Assembly (NCBI RefSeq): GCF_030246865.1
Contig: NZ_CP126738.1
Coordinates: 2,418,001-2,482,000 of the forward strand
Direction: 5' to 3'
DNA length: 64,000 nt
Source: Microbacterium sp. zg-B96
GTDB taxonomy: Bacteria; Actinomycetota; Actinomycetes; Actinomycetales; Microbacteriaceae
Part shown: one piece after another, positions 1-8,517 of the stretch
How positions within the stretch are numbered: the stretch's first letter is position 1
Layout: the number at the start of each line of letters is the position of its first letter
The notes under the pieces: generated by a model
Told to the model about the DNA's origin: nothing
Databases searched by the model: none
The model's input: only the letters and a program-made list of their open reading frames with translations
Program-made: the position numbers and the translations under genes

Positions 1-1
1 G

Positions 2-529
2 GAATCCATGACGCCGGAGGCGATGGATGCCACGGCGATGCTCGTCGGAGCCGGCTGCGAGGACTACGCCGAGGCCGTCCCGGATGGACCGGGCTCGATC
101 GAGGAGATGTCCCAGGTACCGGTGGCCACCGCGGCATCCACCAGTCCGGTGCTCACCACGCTCACCGCCGCCGTCAGCGGCCAACTGAACCCCGAGGTGA
201 ATCTGGTGGAGACGCTCAACGGCGGCGAGTACACGGTGTTCGCTCCGGTGGACGACGCGTTCGCGAAGATCGATGAGGCCACGATCGAGTCGCTGAAGAC
301 CGACACCGACACGTTGACGTCGATCCTGACGTACCACGTGGTCGATGGCCGGGTGGATCCTGCGGACATCGCCGGCACTCACACGACGCTGCAGGGCGCG
401 GACATCGAAGTGACCGGCTCTGGGGATGAGTGGATGGTCAACGACGCCATGGTCATCTGCGGCGGCGTGCAGACCGAAAATGCCACCGTCTACCTGCTCG
501 ACACGGTGCTGATGCCTCCGGCACAGTGA
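2..529 (+). CDS. Fasciclin-domain protein, 5' truncated by the window edge
   Basis: The frame is open to the left edge, so the N-terminus (probably a signal or lipoprotein peptide) is missing. The visible part is essentially one FAS1 domain: the H1-like motif VFAPVDDAF and the H2-like motif YHVVDGRV are both present, and the protein ends soon after the domain with [12 protein letters not shown]1 proteins are secreted or membrane-tethered and act in adhesion or matrix contact; the ligand cannot be told from sequence. The ATG at position 8 is only an internal methionine candidate. A Ser/Thr kinase gene follows about 190 bp downstream on the same strand. Confidence 0.85.
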   Translation, partial: ESMTPEAMDATAMLVGAGCEDYAEAVPDGPGSIEEMSQVPVATAASTSPVLTTLTAAVSGQLNPEVNLVETLNGGEYTVFAPVDDAFAKIDEATIESLKTDTDTLTSILTYHVVDGRVDPADIAGTHTTLQGADIEVTGSGDEWMVNDAMVICGGVQTENATVYLLDTVLMPPAQ

Positions 530-716
530 TCGACCCGGGTCGCGGCGGGGGGGCCGCGGCCCGTGGTGGGCGGTGCGGCCGCCGGCGCTCTGGGGGCGTC
601 GGCGGCCGTTGCACCGTTGAGGGGCCCGCGTCAAGTGTGATATTGCGGCGTGGCGGCGGGGCTAACGTGTGAGAGGCGAGTGGGCGGCTCTGGGTGCCGC
701 GACGGCAGGGGGAAGA

Positions 717-2252
717 ATGATCGATTCTGGGGTGGACGGCGTCTCCACCGGAGAGCTGCTCGATCAGCGCTACCGCCTGATCGAGCACATCGGCGCCGGC
801 GGGGCGGCGCGCGTATACCGGGCCGAAGACGAGCACCTGCAGCGCACGATCGCGATCAAGGTGATGCGCGGGCACGTCGACGGCCTGGGCTCGGTCGAGC
901 GGGCGCGGGCGGAGACGCTGACGCTGGCATCCCTCAGCCACCCCTGCCTGGTGACGCTGTTCGACGCGCGCATCGCGACCAGCGAGGACGAACCGACGTA
1001 TCTGGTGATGGAGTACGTGCCGGGAGTCACGCTGCGCGATCGCATGGCGCAGGGGGCGATGGATGCCGAAGAACTCGCGGGCATCGCCGTCGACATCGCC
1101 GAGGGTATGCACGTCGCGCACATCGCGGGTGTCGTGCACCGCGACATCAAGCCGTCGAACGTGCTGCTGTGGCGCTCGCCCCTGGACGGCGAGCGGTGGC
1201 GGGCGAAGCTGGCGGACTTCGGCATCGCGTACCTGCAGGATTCCACCCGGGCGACCGAGCCGGGGCTGGTTCTAGGCACCGCCGCCTACCTCGCGCCGGA
1301 GCAGGCGCGCGGCGAGTCACCCGCGCCGCCCGCGGACATCTACGCCTTCGGCATCATGCTCATCGAGGCGCTCACCGGCGCGCGGCCGTGGGCGGATGCC
1401 GAGGGGATCGGCGCCCTGATGGCGCGGCTCCTGGACCCGCCGCCGGTGCCCGAGACGCTGCCGCAGCCGTGGTGGTCGCTGCTGCGGCGGATGACGGCGA
1501 TGCGGCCCGAGGATCGGCCCACCGCGCTGGAGGTGGCGACTGCCGCGGCGCAGCTCACGGGGTCGGCGCGCGGGGGGGCTCCGGCCGGTGCCGTCGGTGC
1601 CGTTGCTGGGGCCGCTTCGACTGTGACGGACCAGACGACGCAGGCGCTGGTGCCGGCGGATGCCTCGGGCAAGCCGGCGTCGGCGGATCCGCCGACGGCT
1701 CCGTTGTCGCTGATCCTCCCGCCGTCGGTGGCGGGTGAGACGGCGGTGACGCAGATTTCCCCGGTCGGGCCTGGCGGTGCTGAGGACCGCGTTGAGGCTC
1801 CGCCGGCGGATCGGCGCCGCCGCCTGATCTTGGCTGCCGTCATCGTGCTGCTGCTGCTCGCGCTGGCCGGAGCGGGGATCGCCGCACTGTCCACATTGCG
1901 TCCGACACCCACCCCCACCGCGCCCGCAGTGGAGGACCCCGCGCCCGTCGTGACCCCGACGGAGGAGGAGCCGGCACCGGTGATTGAGGAGGAGCCGGCA
2001 CCGGTGATCGAGACCGAGGCGCCCGCGCCGGTGGTTGAGCAAGAGGCGCCCGCGCCGGTAGTGGAGAAGGAGTCGCCCGCCGGACCCGCGGACAAACCCG
2101 GACCCGCGGACAAACCCGGACCCGCGGAGAAACCCGACCCCGCGAAGGACGGCGGGCCGGGCAACAACGGGAACGGTGGCGGCCCCGGCAACAACAACCG
2201 TGGACCGGGCAACAACAACGGCAACGGGGGGCCTGGGAACGGCAACGGCTGA
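717..2252 (+). CDS. PknB-like transmembrane serine/threonine protein kinase
   Basis: A 511-residue kinase. Start ATG 717 is chosen because a strong AGGGGGAAG ribosome site lies just upstream; an in-frame GTG at 669 has none. The kinase domain is at the N-terminus: glycine loop GAGGAARVY (about residues 26-34), ATP-binding Lys48, catalytic loop HRDIKPSN (141-148) and DFG (167-169). A single membrane helix of about 20 residues follows near residue 370. The outside part has no PASTA domain. It consists of low-complexity repeats: PAPVIE/PAPVVE units, three PADKPGP-type units and a final Gly/Asn-rich stretch. The reaction (protein Ser/Thr phosphorylation) is secure; substrate and signal are unknown. 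The repetitive tail suggests wall contact. Confidence 0.93.
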   Translation: MIDSGVDGVSTGELLDQRYRLIEHIGAGGAARVYRAEDEHLQRTIAIKVMRGHVDGLGSVERARAETLTLASLSHPCLVTLFDARIATSEDEPTYLVMEYVPGVTLRDRMAQGAMDAEELAGIAVDIAEGMHVAHIAGVVHRDIKPSNVLLWRSPLDGERWRAKLADFGIAYLQDSTRATEPGLVLGTAAYLAPEQARGESPAPPADIYAFGIMLIEALTGARPWADAEGIGALMARLLDPPPVPETLPQPWWSLLRRMTAMRPEDRPTALEVATAAAQLTGSARGGAPAGAVGAVAGAASTVTDQTTQALVPADASGKPASADPPTAPLSLILPPSVAGETAVTQISPVGPGGAEDRVEAPPADRRRRLILAAVIVLLLLALAGAGIAALSTLRPTPTPTAPAVEDPAPVVTPTEEEPAPVIEEEPAPVIETEAPAPVVEQEAPAPVVEKESPAGPADKPGPADKPGPAEKPDPAKDGGPGNNGNGGGPGNNNRGPGNNNGNGGPGNGNG

Positions 2253-2275
2253 GGGCCGACTAGGCTAGATGTCGA

Positions 2276-2348
2276 GGGCCTCTAGCTCAGTCGGTAGAGC
2301 ATCGGACTTTTAATCCGCGGGTCGTGGGTTCGAGCCCCACGGGGCCCA
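2276..2348 (+). tRNA. tRNA-Lys (anticodon UUU)
   Basis: A 73-nt cloverleaf. The acceptor arm GGGCCTC pairs with GGGGCCC (one G.T), the D arm is GCTC/GAGC, the anticodon loop CTTTTAA carries TTT, and the T arm is GTGGG-TTCGAGC-CCCAC. CCA is not encoded. Loosely packed accessory DNA begins directly at its 3' end, the usual place for element integration. Confidence 0.97.
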
Positions 2349-2901
2349 CTCCAATCTTCGCCTCGTCAACCTTTTCGCCGTTGGTGCGGATTCCGCGCAG
2401 GTCGCCTACCTCCGAGCTTGAGCACCTGATCGCATGCCGTCTCCCGGTCGCTTTCGCGTCCGGATAGGTGCTGCCCATAGATACTCCCGCTCCTCGGCAG
2501 GGAGTGCGTCGCGCTCGATCGCTGTATTTCCGAAACGCAAAGCACCCATACAACCTGCCTGCGCGCGTTGCCGTCTTCGGCTTCGACCGGCCGGCTTCCA
2601 CGGGCCTCAGAGAGGCTGTCAGGATGCTCGACATCACATAGGGTCCGCTCTTTGAGAATTCGTGCGGGCGGGTCCTCTGCGACGCGGCTGCCGCGACGAC
2701 CATAGTTGACGACCGCGGACACGAACGCGCCCGATCGAGGACCGGCTTCCGCTCGCCGGGGCTCTCTGCTTGCCTCGTTGAGCCTGTAGCGGGGTCGGCC
2801 ACAAGCCACTACTCGAGCCGGGGCGGCGCCGTCCTCGCGCGGTAGCCTGAGCGCACTGCGCGGCGTAGGGCCAGCGCTCGAATCACATGGGAGCTCATTT
2901 C
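2349..2901. other. Intergenic region of 550 bp, no supported gene
   Basis: Open frames exist on both strands but none has a convincing ribosome site, and none of the products is recognisable. One minus-strand frame runs through the complement of tRNA-Lys and so mimics a protein C-terminus. The base composition is less GC-rich than flanking core genes. It may be decayed element DNA at the tRNA boundary. Confidence 0.5.
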
Positions 2902-3279
2902 ATGGCCGAAACTGCCGCCATCCTTGCCTGGACACTGCAGAAGGAGATCCCGACACCTGCCGACGTGAACGAACTGCTCGTCGAAGGTGAGGCTCCCGTT
3001 GCGTCCTTCAAGACCTTCCGCGACTCGGCTACCTTCACAACCAAGCGGCTCATCGTCCGTGACGCGCAAGGCATCACCGGAAAGAAGATCGAGATCTACT
3101 CGCTGCCCTACAGCTCGATCCACATGTGGTCGACGGAGAACGCCGGCGGCATGCTGGACCGCGACGCTGAGGTGGAGTTGTGGACGAAAGCCGGCCACAT
3201 CAAGGTGAAGCTCACCAAGGGCGCCGACATTCGACGAATCGACGGCCTCCTCGCCTGGGCAACGCTCCACAGCCACTGA
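2902..3279 (+). CDS. Bacterial PH-domain protein (PF08000-like)
   Basis: A 125-residue soluble protein; ATG 2902 is preferred over the in-frame ATG 2887 because GGGAG lies about 8 nt before it. The fold is recognisable from TTKRLIVRDAQG, then GKK, LPYSSI and ENAGG, DRDAEVEL and DIRRID, in the order typical of the bacterial PH domain family PF08000. It has no signal peptide or membrane segment. Family members are small, often induced or element-borne, and biochemically uncharacterised, so no reaction is proposed. It is the first gene after tRNA-Lys. Confidence 0.8.
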   Translation: MAETAAILAWTLQKEIPTPADVNELLVEGEAPVASFKTFRDSATFTTKRLIVRDAQGITGKKIEIYSLPYSSIHMWSTENAGGMLDRDAEVELWTKAGHIKVKLTKGADIRRIDGLLAWATLHSH

Positions 3280-3554
3280 ATCAGCCCAGTACTGCCCGCA
3301 CATCGCATCGCCACCTGCCGGGCCGAAACGCACGCACGCTGATCGACCGGCTCGCGATCGACCGTCGGTACCGGAAACCAACGCTCGCTCGACCACCGGC
3401 TTGCGCTCCGTGTGGTGCAGCCCCGAAGACCGTCGACCGCCGCGGGGATAAACCAGCGCTCGAATGTCGCCGAGCCTGATGAACGGCTGTAGAGAATCCA
3501 CGCGTCGATCATCGCCGTGGCGTTTGGGCGCAGACGTAGAGGAGACTCGGTCGC

Positions 3555-4265
3555 ATGGGATCTGCTCGTTATGAGTTCGAAGGAGTCCTCGGCGTGGACT
3601 CGCCGGACCCGATGGACGCACAGTGGGAACGCATCGCGCAGTGGCCGATCCCGGTGCTCGGGTTGGCTCCTCAGCCGACGATCGAGATGTTCGGCCCATC
3701 CTCGATCGGCAACGGATCGGACAGCGCCGGCTTGCGTAACGCGCAGGTCGGGTTTTCGTACATCGTGATCCGTAACCCTGCAGATCGGGCTGACCCTGCC
3801 AACCTGGCGGATCTCGACGAAGAGGTCACGCGCGCGCTGGACGAGGTCCCGCCTTGGCCGCTACCGAAATGGCTCATCGAACTGACCGAGCGGCAGCGTT
3901 ACCCCATGCTCTGGGAGGCCGTGAGGACCAGCTGGTACCGCGACCCAGCGGAACGGCCCTCGATCGCCGAAGCGCTCGTCGATCACACCACCGAGGTGCT
4001 GAACACCAACTTCCGGCCAGAACGAGGACTCGACGGCAGGGCCGGCAGCCTCCCCCCGGCACCCGACATCACCACCGCCGCCGTGCAACACGATGCCATC
4101 CTCCGCATCGATGGAATCGACCACCCGGCGGTCCTGATCGACACAGATCCGCATGTCTTCGCCGCCGGAACCGAACTCGACGACTCTGCCCAAGTCACTG
4201 TCGTCCTAACCCGCGACGAACTCCCCTTCGTCCGAGTCGAACTGACAACTCACGCCAGCACCTAA
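3555..4265 (+). CDS. Hypothetical protein, 236 aa
   Basis: Not recognised. ATG 3555 is preceded by AGAGGAG about 10 nt upstream. The product is soluble and acidic, with tryptophan/proline-rich stretches such as PPWPLPKW near residue 100 and a C-terminal beta-rich part (residues 170-236, pattern HDAILRIDG then VTVVLTRDELPFVRVEL) that could be a small beta-sandwich. There are no signal peptide, membrane helix or cysteine clusters. It stands alone: about 275 bp separate it from the PH-domain gene, and the next gene is convergent. Confidence 0.6.
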   Translation: MGSARYEFEGVLGVDSPDPMDAQWERIAQWPIPVLGLAPQPTIEMFGPSSIGNGSDSAGLRNAQVGFSYIVIRNPADRADPANLADLDEEVTRALDEVPPWPLPKWLIELTERQRYPMLWEAVRTSWYRDPAERPSIAEALVDHTTEVLNTNFRPERGLDGRAGSLPPAPDITTAAVQHDAILRIDGIDHPAVLIDTDPHVFAAGTELDDSAQVTVVLTRDELPFVRVELTTHAST

Positions 4266-4325
4266 CCCGCGCGCTACGGGACCGACCTACGTTCGCATAG
4301 GGCTGTAGCGGGGCATGCCTTCCGA

Positions 4326-5096
4326 TTAGCGCGGCGCGGTGAGAATCTCGGCGGTGCCCGTGGTGATCGCGATGGTGTGCTCGCTGTGCGCTGTGCGACA
4401 GCCTGTAGCGCTGCGAAGGGTCCATCCGTCCGGGTCAGTGATCAGAGCGTCCGTGTCTTCCATCACCCAGGGTTCGAGGGCGAGAAGCAGACCGGGGCGC
4501 AGCTTGTACCCACGGCCAGGGCGTCCAGTATTCGGTATGTGCGGGTCGCCGTGCATGACGGAACCGATCCCATGTCCGCCGAACTCCGTGTTGATCGAGT
4601 ACCCGGCTTCCTCGAGCACGGAGCCGATGGCGTACGAGATGTCGCCGATACGGTTCCCCGGAAGAGCTGCGTCGATGGCGGCCGCAAGAGCGTTCTCGGT
4701 GGCCTCGATGAGTCGGATACTGCTTGCGGGTTTGGTCGGCCCGACGATGAAGCTGACTGCGGCATCCGCGGCCATCCCATTCTTGAGGACCGCGAGATCC
4801 AGGGTGACAAGGTCCCCATCCCGGAGCGCGTAGTCATGCGGCAACCCGTGAAGAACCGCGTCGTTCACGGCCAAACAGATGTAGTGCCCGAAGGGCCCGT
4901 TGCCGAACGACGGCGCGTAATCGACGTAGCAGGACTGCGCGCCAGCCGCCACGATGAGCTTGCGCGCCCACTCATCGATATCCAGGAGGTTCACCCCTAC
5001 AGTGGACCGCTCGCGCAATTCGTGCAGTATGTTCGCGACCACTGCGCCAGCGGACCGGGCACGGTCGACCTCCGATGAACGGAAGATCTCGATCAT
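4326..5096 (-). CDS. map: Methionine aminopeptidase type I, accessory copy
   Basis: A 256-residue metalloprotease that removes N-terminal methionine from nascent proteins. The start is set at ATG 5096 rather than 5135: GGAG lies 6 nt upstream, the N-terminus MIEIFRSSEVDRAR then aligns with the usual start of the family, and 5135 would fall inside the divergent promoter. All expected metal and active-site residues appear: H83 (LHGLP), D100 (VTLDLAV), D111 (DAA), H175 (GGHGIG), E208 and E239. It is divergently transcribed from an XRE regulator with an operator-like array between them. The location away from ribosomal-protein genes and the dedicated regulator suggest an element-carried second copy, possibly a stand-in insensitive to an inhibitor; that role is inference. 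Confidence 0.9.
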   Translation of the reverse strand: MIEIFRSSEVDRARSAGAVVANILHELRERSTVGVNLLDIDEWARKLIVAAGAQSCYVDYAPSFGNGPFGHYICLAVNDAVLHGLPHDYALRDGDLVTLDLAVLKNGMAADAAVSFIVGPTKPASSIRLIEATENALAAAIDAALPGNRIGDISYAIGSVLEEAGYSINTEFGGHGIGSVMHGDPHIPNTGRPGRGYKLRPGLLLALEPWVMEDTDALITDPDGWTLRSATGCRTAHSEHTIAITTGTAEILTAPR

Positions 5097-5114
5097 CAAG
5101 CGCTCCAACCGGTT

Positions 5115-5144
5115 CGGTATTAAAGTACCGGTCAAACTATACCG
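5115..5144. promoter_or_regulatory. Operator-like array between map and the XRE gene
   Basis: Two abutting 16-bp inverted repeats share the half-site CGGT/ACCG: CGGTA-N6-TACCG at 5115-5130 and CGGT-N8-ACCG at 5129-5144, so half-sites recur about every 14 bp. A TATAGT -10 box for map reads leftward at 5140-5135, inside the array. The xre ATG follows 2 bp after the right half-site, so its message may be nearly leaderless. The layout fits autorepression by the XRE protein. Confidence 0.55.
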
Positions 5145-5146
5145 AT

Positions 5147-5437
5147 ATGCTCGACCTCATGATGGTTCGCTTGCCACACACCCCGGAGGATATCGAGCGT
5201 GGCCGGCGCCTAGGCGCTCTTCTGCGGCAGGCGCGAGGGAGCCGCTCGATCCTCGAAGTTGCGTCCATGGCAAGGATCTCGCCCGAGACACTGCGGAAGA
5301 TCGAGACCGGCCGCTTGGTCACCCCTTCCTTCGCCACTGTCACCGCAGTCGCATCCGCGCTCGACCTCTCACTCGACTCACTCGCCGAAGAGTCCAGCAT
5401 GCCGGGCGCAGAAGAAGGTCAGCCCCTAACCGCTTGA
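5147..5437 (+). CDS. XRE-family helix-turn-helix transcriptional regulator
   Basis: A 96-residue DNA-binding protein; ATG 5147 lies just after the palindromic array. The HTH runs from about residue 34 (SILEVASMARISPETLRKIETG), followed by a short helical tail (FATVTAVASALDLSLDSLAEE). No effector domain is visible. It is divergent to the methionine aminopeptidase gene, so repression of both promoters is the simplest reading. An upstream in-frame ATG at 5075 would overlap the map coding region and is rejected. Confidence 0.85.
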   Translation: MLDLMMVRLPHTPEDIERGRRLGALLRQARGSRSILEVASMARISPETLRKIETGRLVTPSFATVTAVASALDLSLDSLAEESSMPGAEEGQPLTA

Positions 5438-5515
5438 CGCTGACAGCCGTACGCAAGACGACTCATCTTCGGGCCGCTGCAGATGGGATTCGCCATCCTG
5501 GCTACTGTGGGCTGC

Positions 5516-6067
5516 ATGACCCGCGTGTGGCTGACGGAGTGGGAGTGGGCGTGCTGCGGTGACGCCTTCGCGGTGGGCGACGATGTCGATTTCGGCGTCA
5601 CCACACGAACCCCGGATCCATCATTGGTCGAACTGCTCGGTTCGGCACTGATAGCCACGGTGGACGCGGTCGAGTCGCACCACGAAGAAGAATTCGACGA
5701 TCGAGTGCGCGGTCGCGTTACCGCCGTGCGCGCGGTCACGCATGAGGTCGAGGCGCGTCGGTCGTTGCGTCGTCCTGGCCACGGCGCTCCACCGGACGCC
5801 GTCATGCCCCCTGACGGCGAGGAGTGGCCGATGGTGCGCCGTGAACTGGGCGGCGGGGTGTTCGTTGGCTCGCAACCGTCGCGGTACGTGACTGAGATCG
5901 TTCCCCTACCCGGCACGACCACGCTGGAGCCCGCCCGCGGCGTGCGGCTGCCGTCATCAGAAGGGGTAGCCCCGCCACAACCAGAAAGCAACAGCATCAG
6001 CGATGCCCCCGGCGAACGGAAGACTCGATCACTCGCCGGGTGGCTGGTCGACATCGATGAGCGCTAA
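5516..6067 (+). CDS. Hypothetical protein resembling DUF6578
   Basis: A 183-residue protein. ATG 5516 begins TRVWLTEWEWACCGDAF followed by VGDDVDFGV, a pattern (aromatic strand, CCG, VGD) I associate with the actinobacterial DUF6578 family; this is family memory, not a search. The rest is charged, with HHEEEFDD around residue 55 and a disordered Pro/Ser-rich tail. No signal peptide or membrane helix is seen. An in-frame ATG at 5483 gives an extension without a ribosome site. Function unknown. Confidence 0.6.
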   Translation: MTRVWLTEWEWACCGDAFAVGDDVDFGVTTRTPDPSLVELLGSALIATVDAVESHHEEEFDDRVRGRVTAVRAVTHEVEARRSLRRPGHGAPPDAVMPPDGEEWPMVRRELGGGVFVGSQPSRYVTEIVPLPGTTTLEPARGVRLPSSEGVAPPQPESNSISDAPGERKTRSLAGWLVDIDER

Positions 6068-6176
6068 TCGACCGCGAGCAATCGCCCGCATCAGGACCGC
6101 GTTTCGGGCGCCGAGCGTGCTTGGGTGCAGGCGGCGAAGCGGGCTCTCGATCTTCGCTGCGATACAGTCCTTCATC

Positions 6177-6458
6177 TCAACGCAGAATCTCATCGAGGGC
6201 AGCCTCGAGGGTACGCACAATCAATGGGGCTGCGCCGGCGCCTAGTAGTCGCGCCGGGATCGCGCCGTTCTCGTACTCGCCGTAGGCCGAGATGTAGCCG
6301 ACCACCTTCTCACTCTCGCGCACGACGAGGTCCACCGCGATCAAGCCTCCTGGCCTGCCGTCGGCCCTGCTGAGCGCGAGCCTCCGTCCCTTGTGCTCTA
6401 CGGTGATCGGCTGGCGCTTGATGCTAGCGATGAACTGGGCGGTGAGAGGCGTAGTCAT
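6177..6458 (-). CDS. Small hypothetical protein, 93 aa
   Basis: Not recognised. ATG 6458 is chosen because GGGAG lies 5 nt upstream; an in-frame start 11 codons earlier lacks one. The product is soluble, with a beta-rich middle (ITVEHKGRRLALSR, then LIAVDLVVRESEKVVGYI) and a helical C-terminus (LIVRTLEAALDEILR). The pattern could be a compact antitoxin-like or immunity-like fold, but nothing specific supports that. It lies between the DUF6578-like gene and the zinc-ribbon/HEPN-like gene. Confidence 0.5.
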   Translation of the reverse strand: MTTPLTAQFIASIKRQPITVEHKGRRLALSRADGRPGGLIAVDLVVRESEKVVGYISAYGEYENGAIPARLLGAGAAPLIVRTLEAALDEILR

Positions 6459-6662
6459 GCGGGCTCCCGACTTCAGTGCTTGGTGCCGCAATGGCGGCTT
6501 GGACCGTGGAGTCTAGAGGACGCATGAGGGAGCACGGGGTGTCGAGGGAACCTGGTAGCGCTCTCTAATCGACGACCGAAGCACCATTGTTCGTGCGCCG
6601 GAGCATCAGCGAGAGGTTCGCGGCGGTCTGAGTCTGCTGCGCGGAGGGATTCGCGATAGCGT

Positions 6663-7673
6663 TCACCGGTCAACTCGATCGTCGATCGCGGCGCAAAGCG
6701 TGGCGGCCAGTTCGATGGCGCTCCGCGCATCCTGCGGCGAGACGACGATTCGTTGGCCGAGCTTGAGGGGTGAGTCGGGAACAGCGCGAAGGTACTTCTC
6801 ATCCACGCGGCCGTCCGCGTGGATGTGCGCGTGGCGAGCGGCCCAGAGGCGCTTGAGCGCCGCCCAATCGATACCCGGGACGTCGCGCGGGTCGCTGCCG
6901 AGTGGACCGAACAGATCGGCCAGGTCATCGAGCCGCTGGAAGACGTTACCCCTGCCCTTCAATGACGCGGCGGCATCCGGCACGCGCCGGCGATACTCGG
7001 AGCACGCGAATGCTTCCACGATCCCGACCACACGTCCAAGCGTGTCAACCGCGATCCGGTCGTAGACACCCTGTTCGCGAAGCACAGCTCGCTGTTCGGT
7101 AGGAATGTCGTCGAGCGCGACCAGCTTTACCCGCTCGGCAGCAAAGGCGTCCTCTGCCACGACGGATGCGCCGAGCGCTCCACTGACCGGGCAAAACCGA
7201 TGCTCCCCGAAGACGGCGTAGCGCACACCGCAATCGAGACACGTCCGTGCCCGCACGAGTCGCTCTTCGTCGATACCGGGAAGCGGCTGGGGATAGAACG
7301 GCTTCGATCGATAAGTGACCTTAACGAAGCGGCTATTCCGGGTCGAACGCGCCATGGAGCCGAAGCTCTTGTTGAGGGCGTCTGACACCAACTGCATCGC
7401 CGCGTCTTGCGCGACGCGTATCACGCGGTCGCGTTGCTGGGTAGTCATGAACTCGTTGTGCTCTTCGCGATGACCGCAGTAGGGGCACGTCAGAAGCAGG
7501 TCGTCGGGGAGAGCATCGTAGTCCTCGCCGTTCATGCGAAAGATCTGATCGCAGGCCGGGCACTCCCGTCCGAAGTAGCCATGGTCGTCGTACGGAATCG
7601 AGACGCTGAAGCGCTCGTGCCCGGAAGAGTCTCGGCCTTGGTACGAGGCGCCGTCTGCCGTTCTGAAGCTCAC
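6663..7673 (-). CDS. Zinc-ribbon protein with HEPN-like RX4H motif
   Basis: A 336-residue soluble protein with a GTG start and a weak ribosome site. The N-terminal half has paired cysteines, CPAC (about 38-41) with CPYCGH, then CLDCG and FCPVSG, which probably form two zinc ribbons. Near the C-terminus the segment LKRLWAARHAHIHADG contains RHAHIH, which fits the RX4-6H motif of HEPN ribonucleases, within helical sequence. HEPN domains are common in toxins and phage-defence proteins. A nucleic-acid-binding ribbon joined to a HEPN-like helix bundle would suit an RNA-targeting effector, but this is inference; no named family is claimed. Confidence 0.6.
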   Translation of the reverse strand: MSFRTADGASYQGRDSSGHERFSVSIPYDDHGYFGRECPACDQIFRMNGEDYDALPDDLLLTCPYCGHREEHNEFMTTQQRDRVIRVAQDAAMQLVSDALNKSFGSMARSTRNSRFVKVTYRSKPFYPQPLPGIDEERLVRARTCLDCGVRYAVFGEHRFCPVSGALGASVVAEDAFAAERVKLVALDDIPTEQRAVLREQGVYDRIAVDTLGRVVGIVEAFACSEYRRRVPDAAASLKGRGNVFQRLDDLADLFGPLGSDPRDVPGIDWAALKRLWAARHAHIHADGRVDEKYLRAVPDSPLKLGQRIVVSPQDARSAIELAATLCAAIDDRVDR

Positions 7674-7876
7674 GCAGCGATTCTCGCCTAACCCTCCGAC
7701 ATGACCATGCCCGAAGCGCCCGGCTCCCGCGCGCGCTTGTGGACCGACTTCCGGGCTTGCCGCCAGGCGGTGGTATAAGCGAGGGACGGCAGCGTGAGTG
7801 TGTCCAGTCTCACCTCGGGCGGGGAACGGGAGATCCAGCTGCGCGACGGTGCAGTGCGTTCCGCTAACTTGACAGG

Positions 7877-8272
7877 GTGCCCTTCGCCCTCCTCTTCACG
7901 TTGATCCTTGCGCTGCTGGCCCTGTTCCAGATCGCACTAGCACTCGGGGCACCGTTTGGACACTTCGCGTGGGGCGGGCAAGACCGCGTGCTGCCTGCCC
8001 GCAAGCGCATCGGGAGCGTCGTTTCCATCCTGATATACGGGCTCATGGCGGTTGTGGCGTGGGACCGCGTGGGCGCGAACAGCATTTTCCCGGACCTGTT
8101 CTCCCAGATCGCGATGTGGGTGATCTTCGCGTACTCGGTGCTCGGGATCCTCATGAACGCGATCTCCCGCAGCAAGCCGGAGCGCTACACGATGGTGCCG
8201 GTGTCGATCGCGCTCTCGGTGCTGTCGTTTCTGATCGCCATGGGACACGGCGAGATGGCCCTGCCGATCTGA
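7877..8272 (+). CDS. Small integral membrane protein, 131 aa
   Basis: Four predicted membrane helices: residues 2-24 (LLFTLILALLALFQIALALG), about 46-62, about 78-97 and about 107-124. The start is GTG 7877, with no clear ribosome site; a TAACTT box at 7864-7869 suggests a leaderless message. The length and four-helix layout resemble small actinobacterial membrane proteins of unknown role. It is not in an obvious operon: a minus-strand gene lies about 200 bp upstream, and 245 bp without a gene follow. Confidence 0.6.
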   Translation: MPFALLFTLILALLALFQIALALGAPFGHFAWGGQDRVLPARKRIGSVVSILIYGLMAVVAWDRVGANSIFPDLFSQIAMWVIFAYSVLGILMNAISRSKPERYTMVPVSIALSVLSFLIAMGHGEMALPI

Positions 8273-8517
8273 CCCGCACCTCGAATAGGCCCACCGCCCG
8301 GGGTCCAGCGCCTCACCTGCGCAAGAACCCACAGGCACGGTGCGGCCCGGCATTCACGATGTATGAACGCCCGCACAAGGACCGGCTCGCGCGCCGATCG
8401 GCCGACGCGCGAGCGTCACTCGTCAGGCGATGGACTGCCGAGCGATCCGGCGGGCCACTCGGCAGGGATCCCCGCGACACACTCGTAGTTGAGTGGCCAC
8501 ACGGTCACCCGTAGCGA

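Noticed and set aside
2287..2802. Minus-strand frame of 171 codons ending in a tRNA-derived peptide
   Set aside because: Its C-terminal 19 codons are the complement of tRNA-Lys, a known annotation artefact, and the rest has no ribosome site or recognisable domain.
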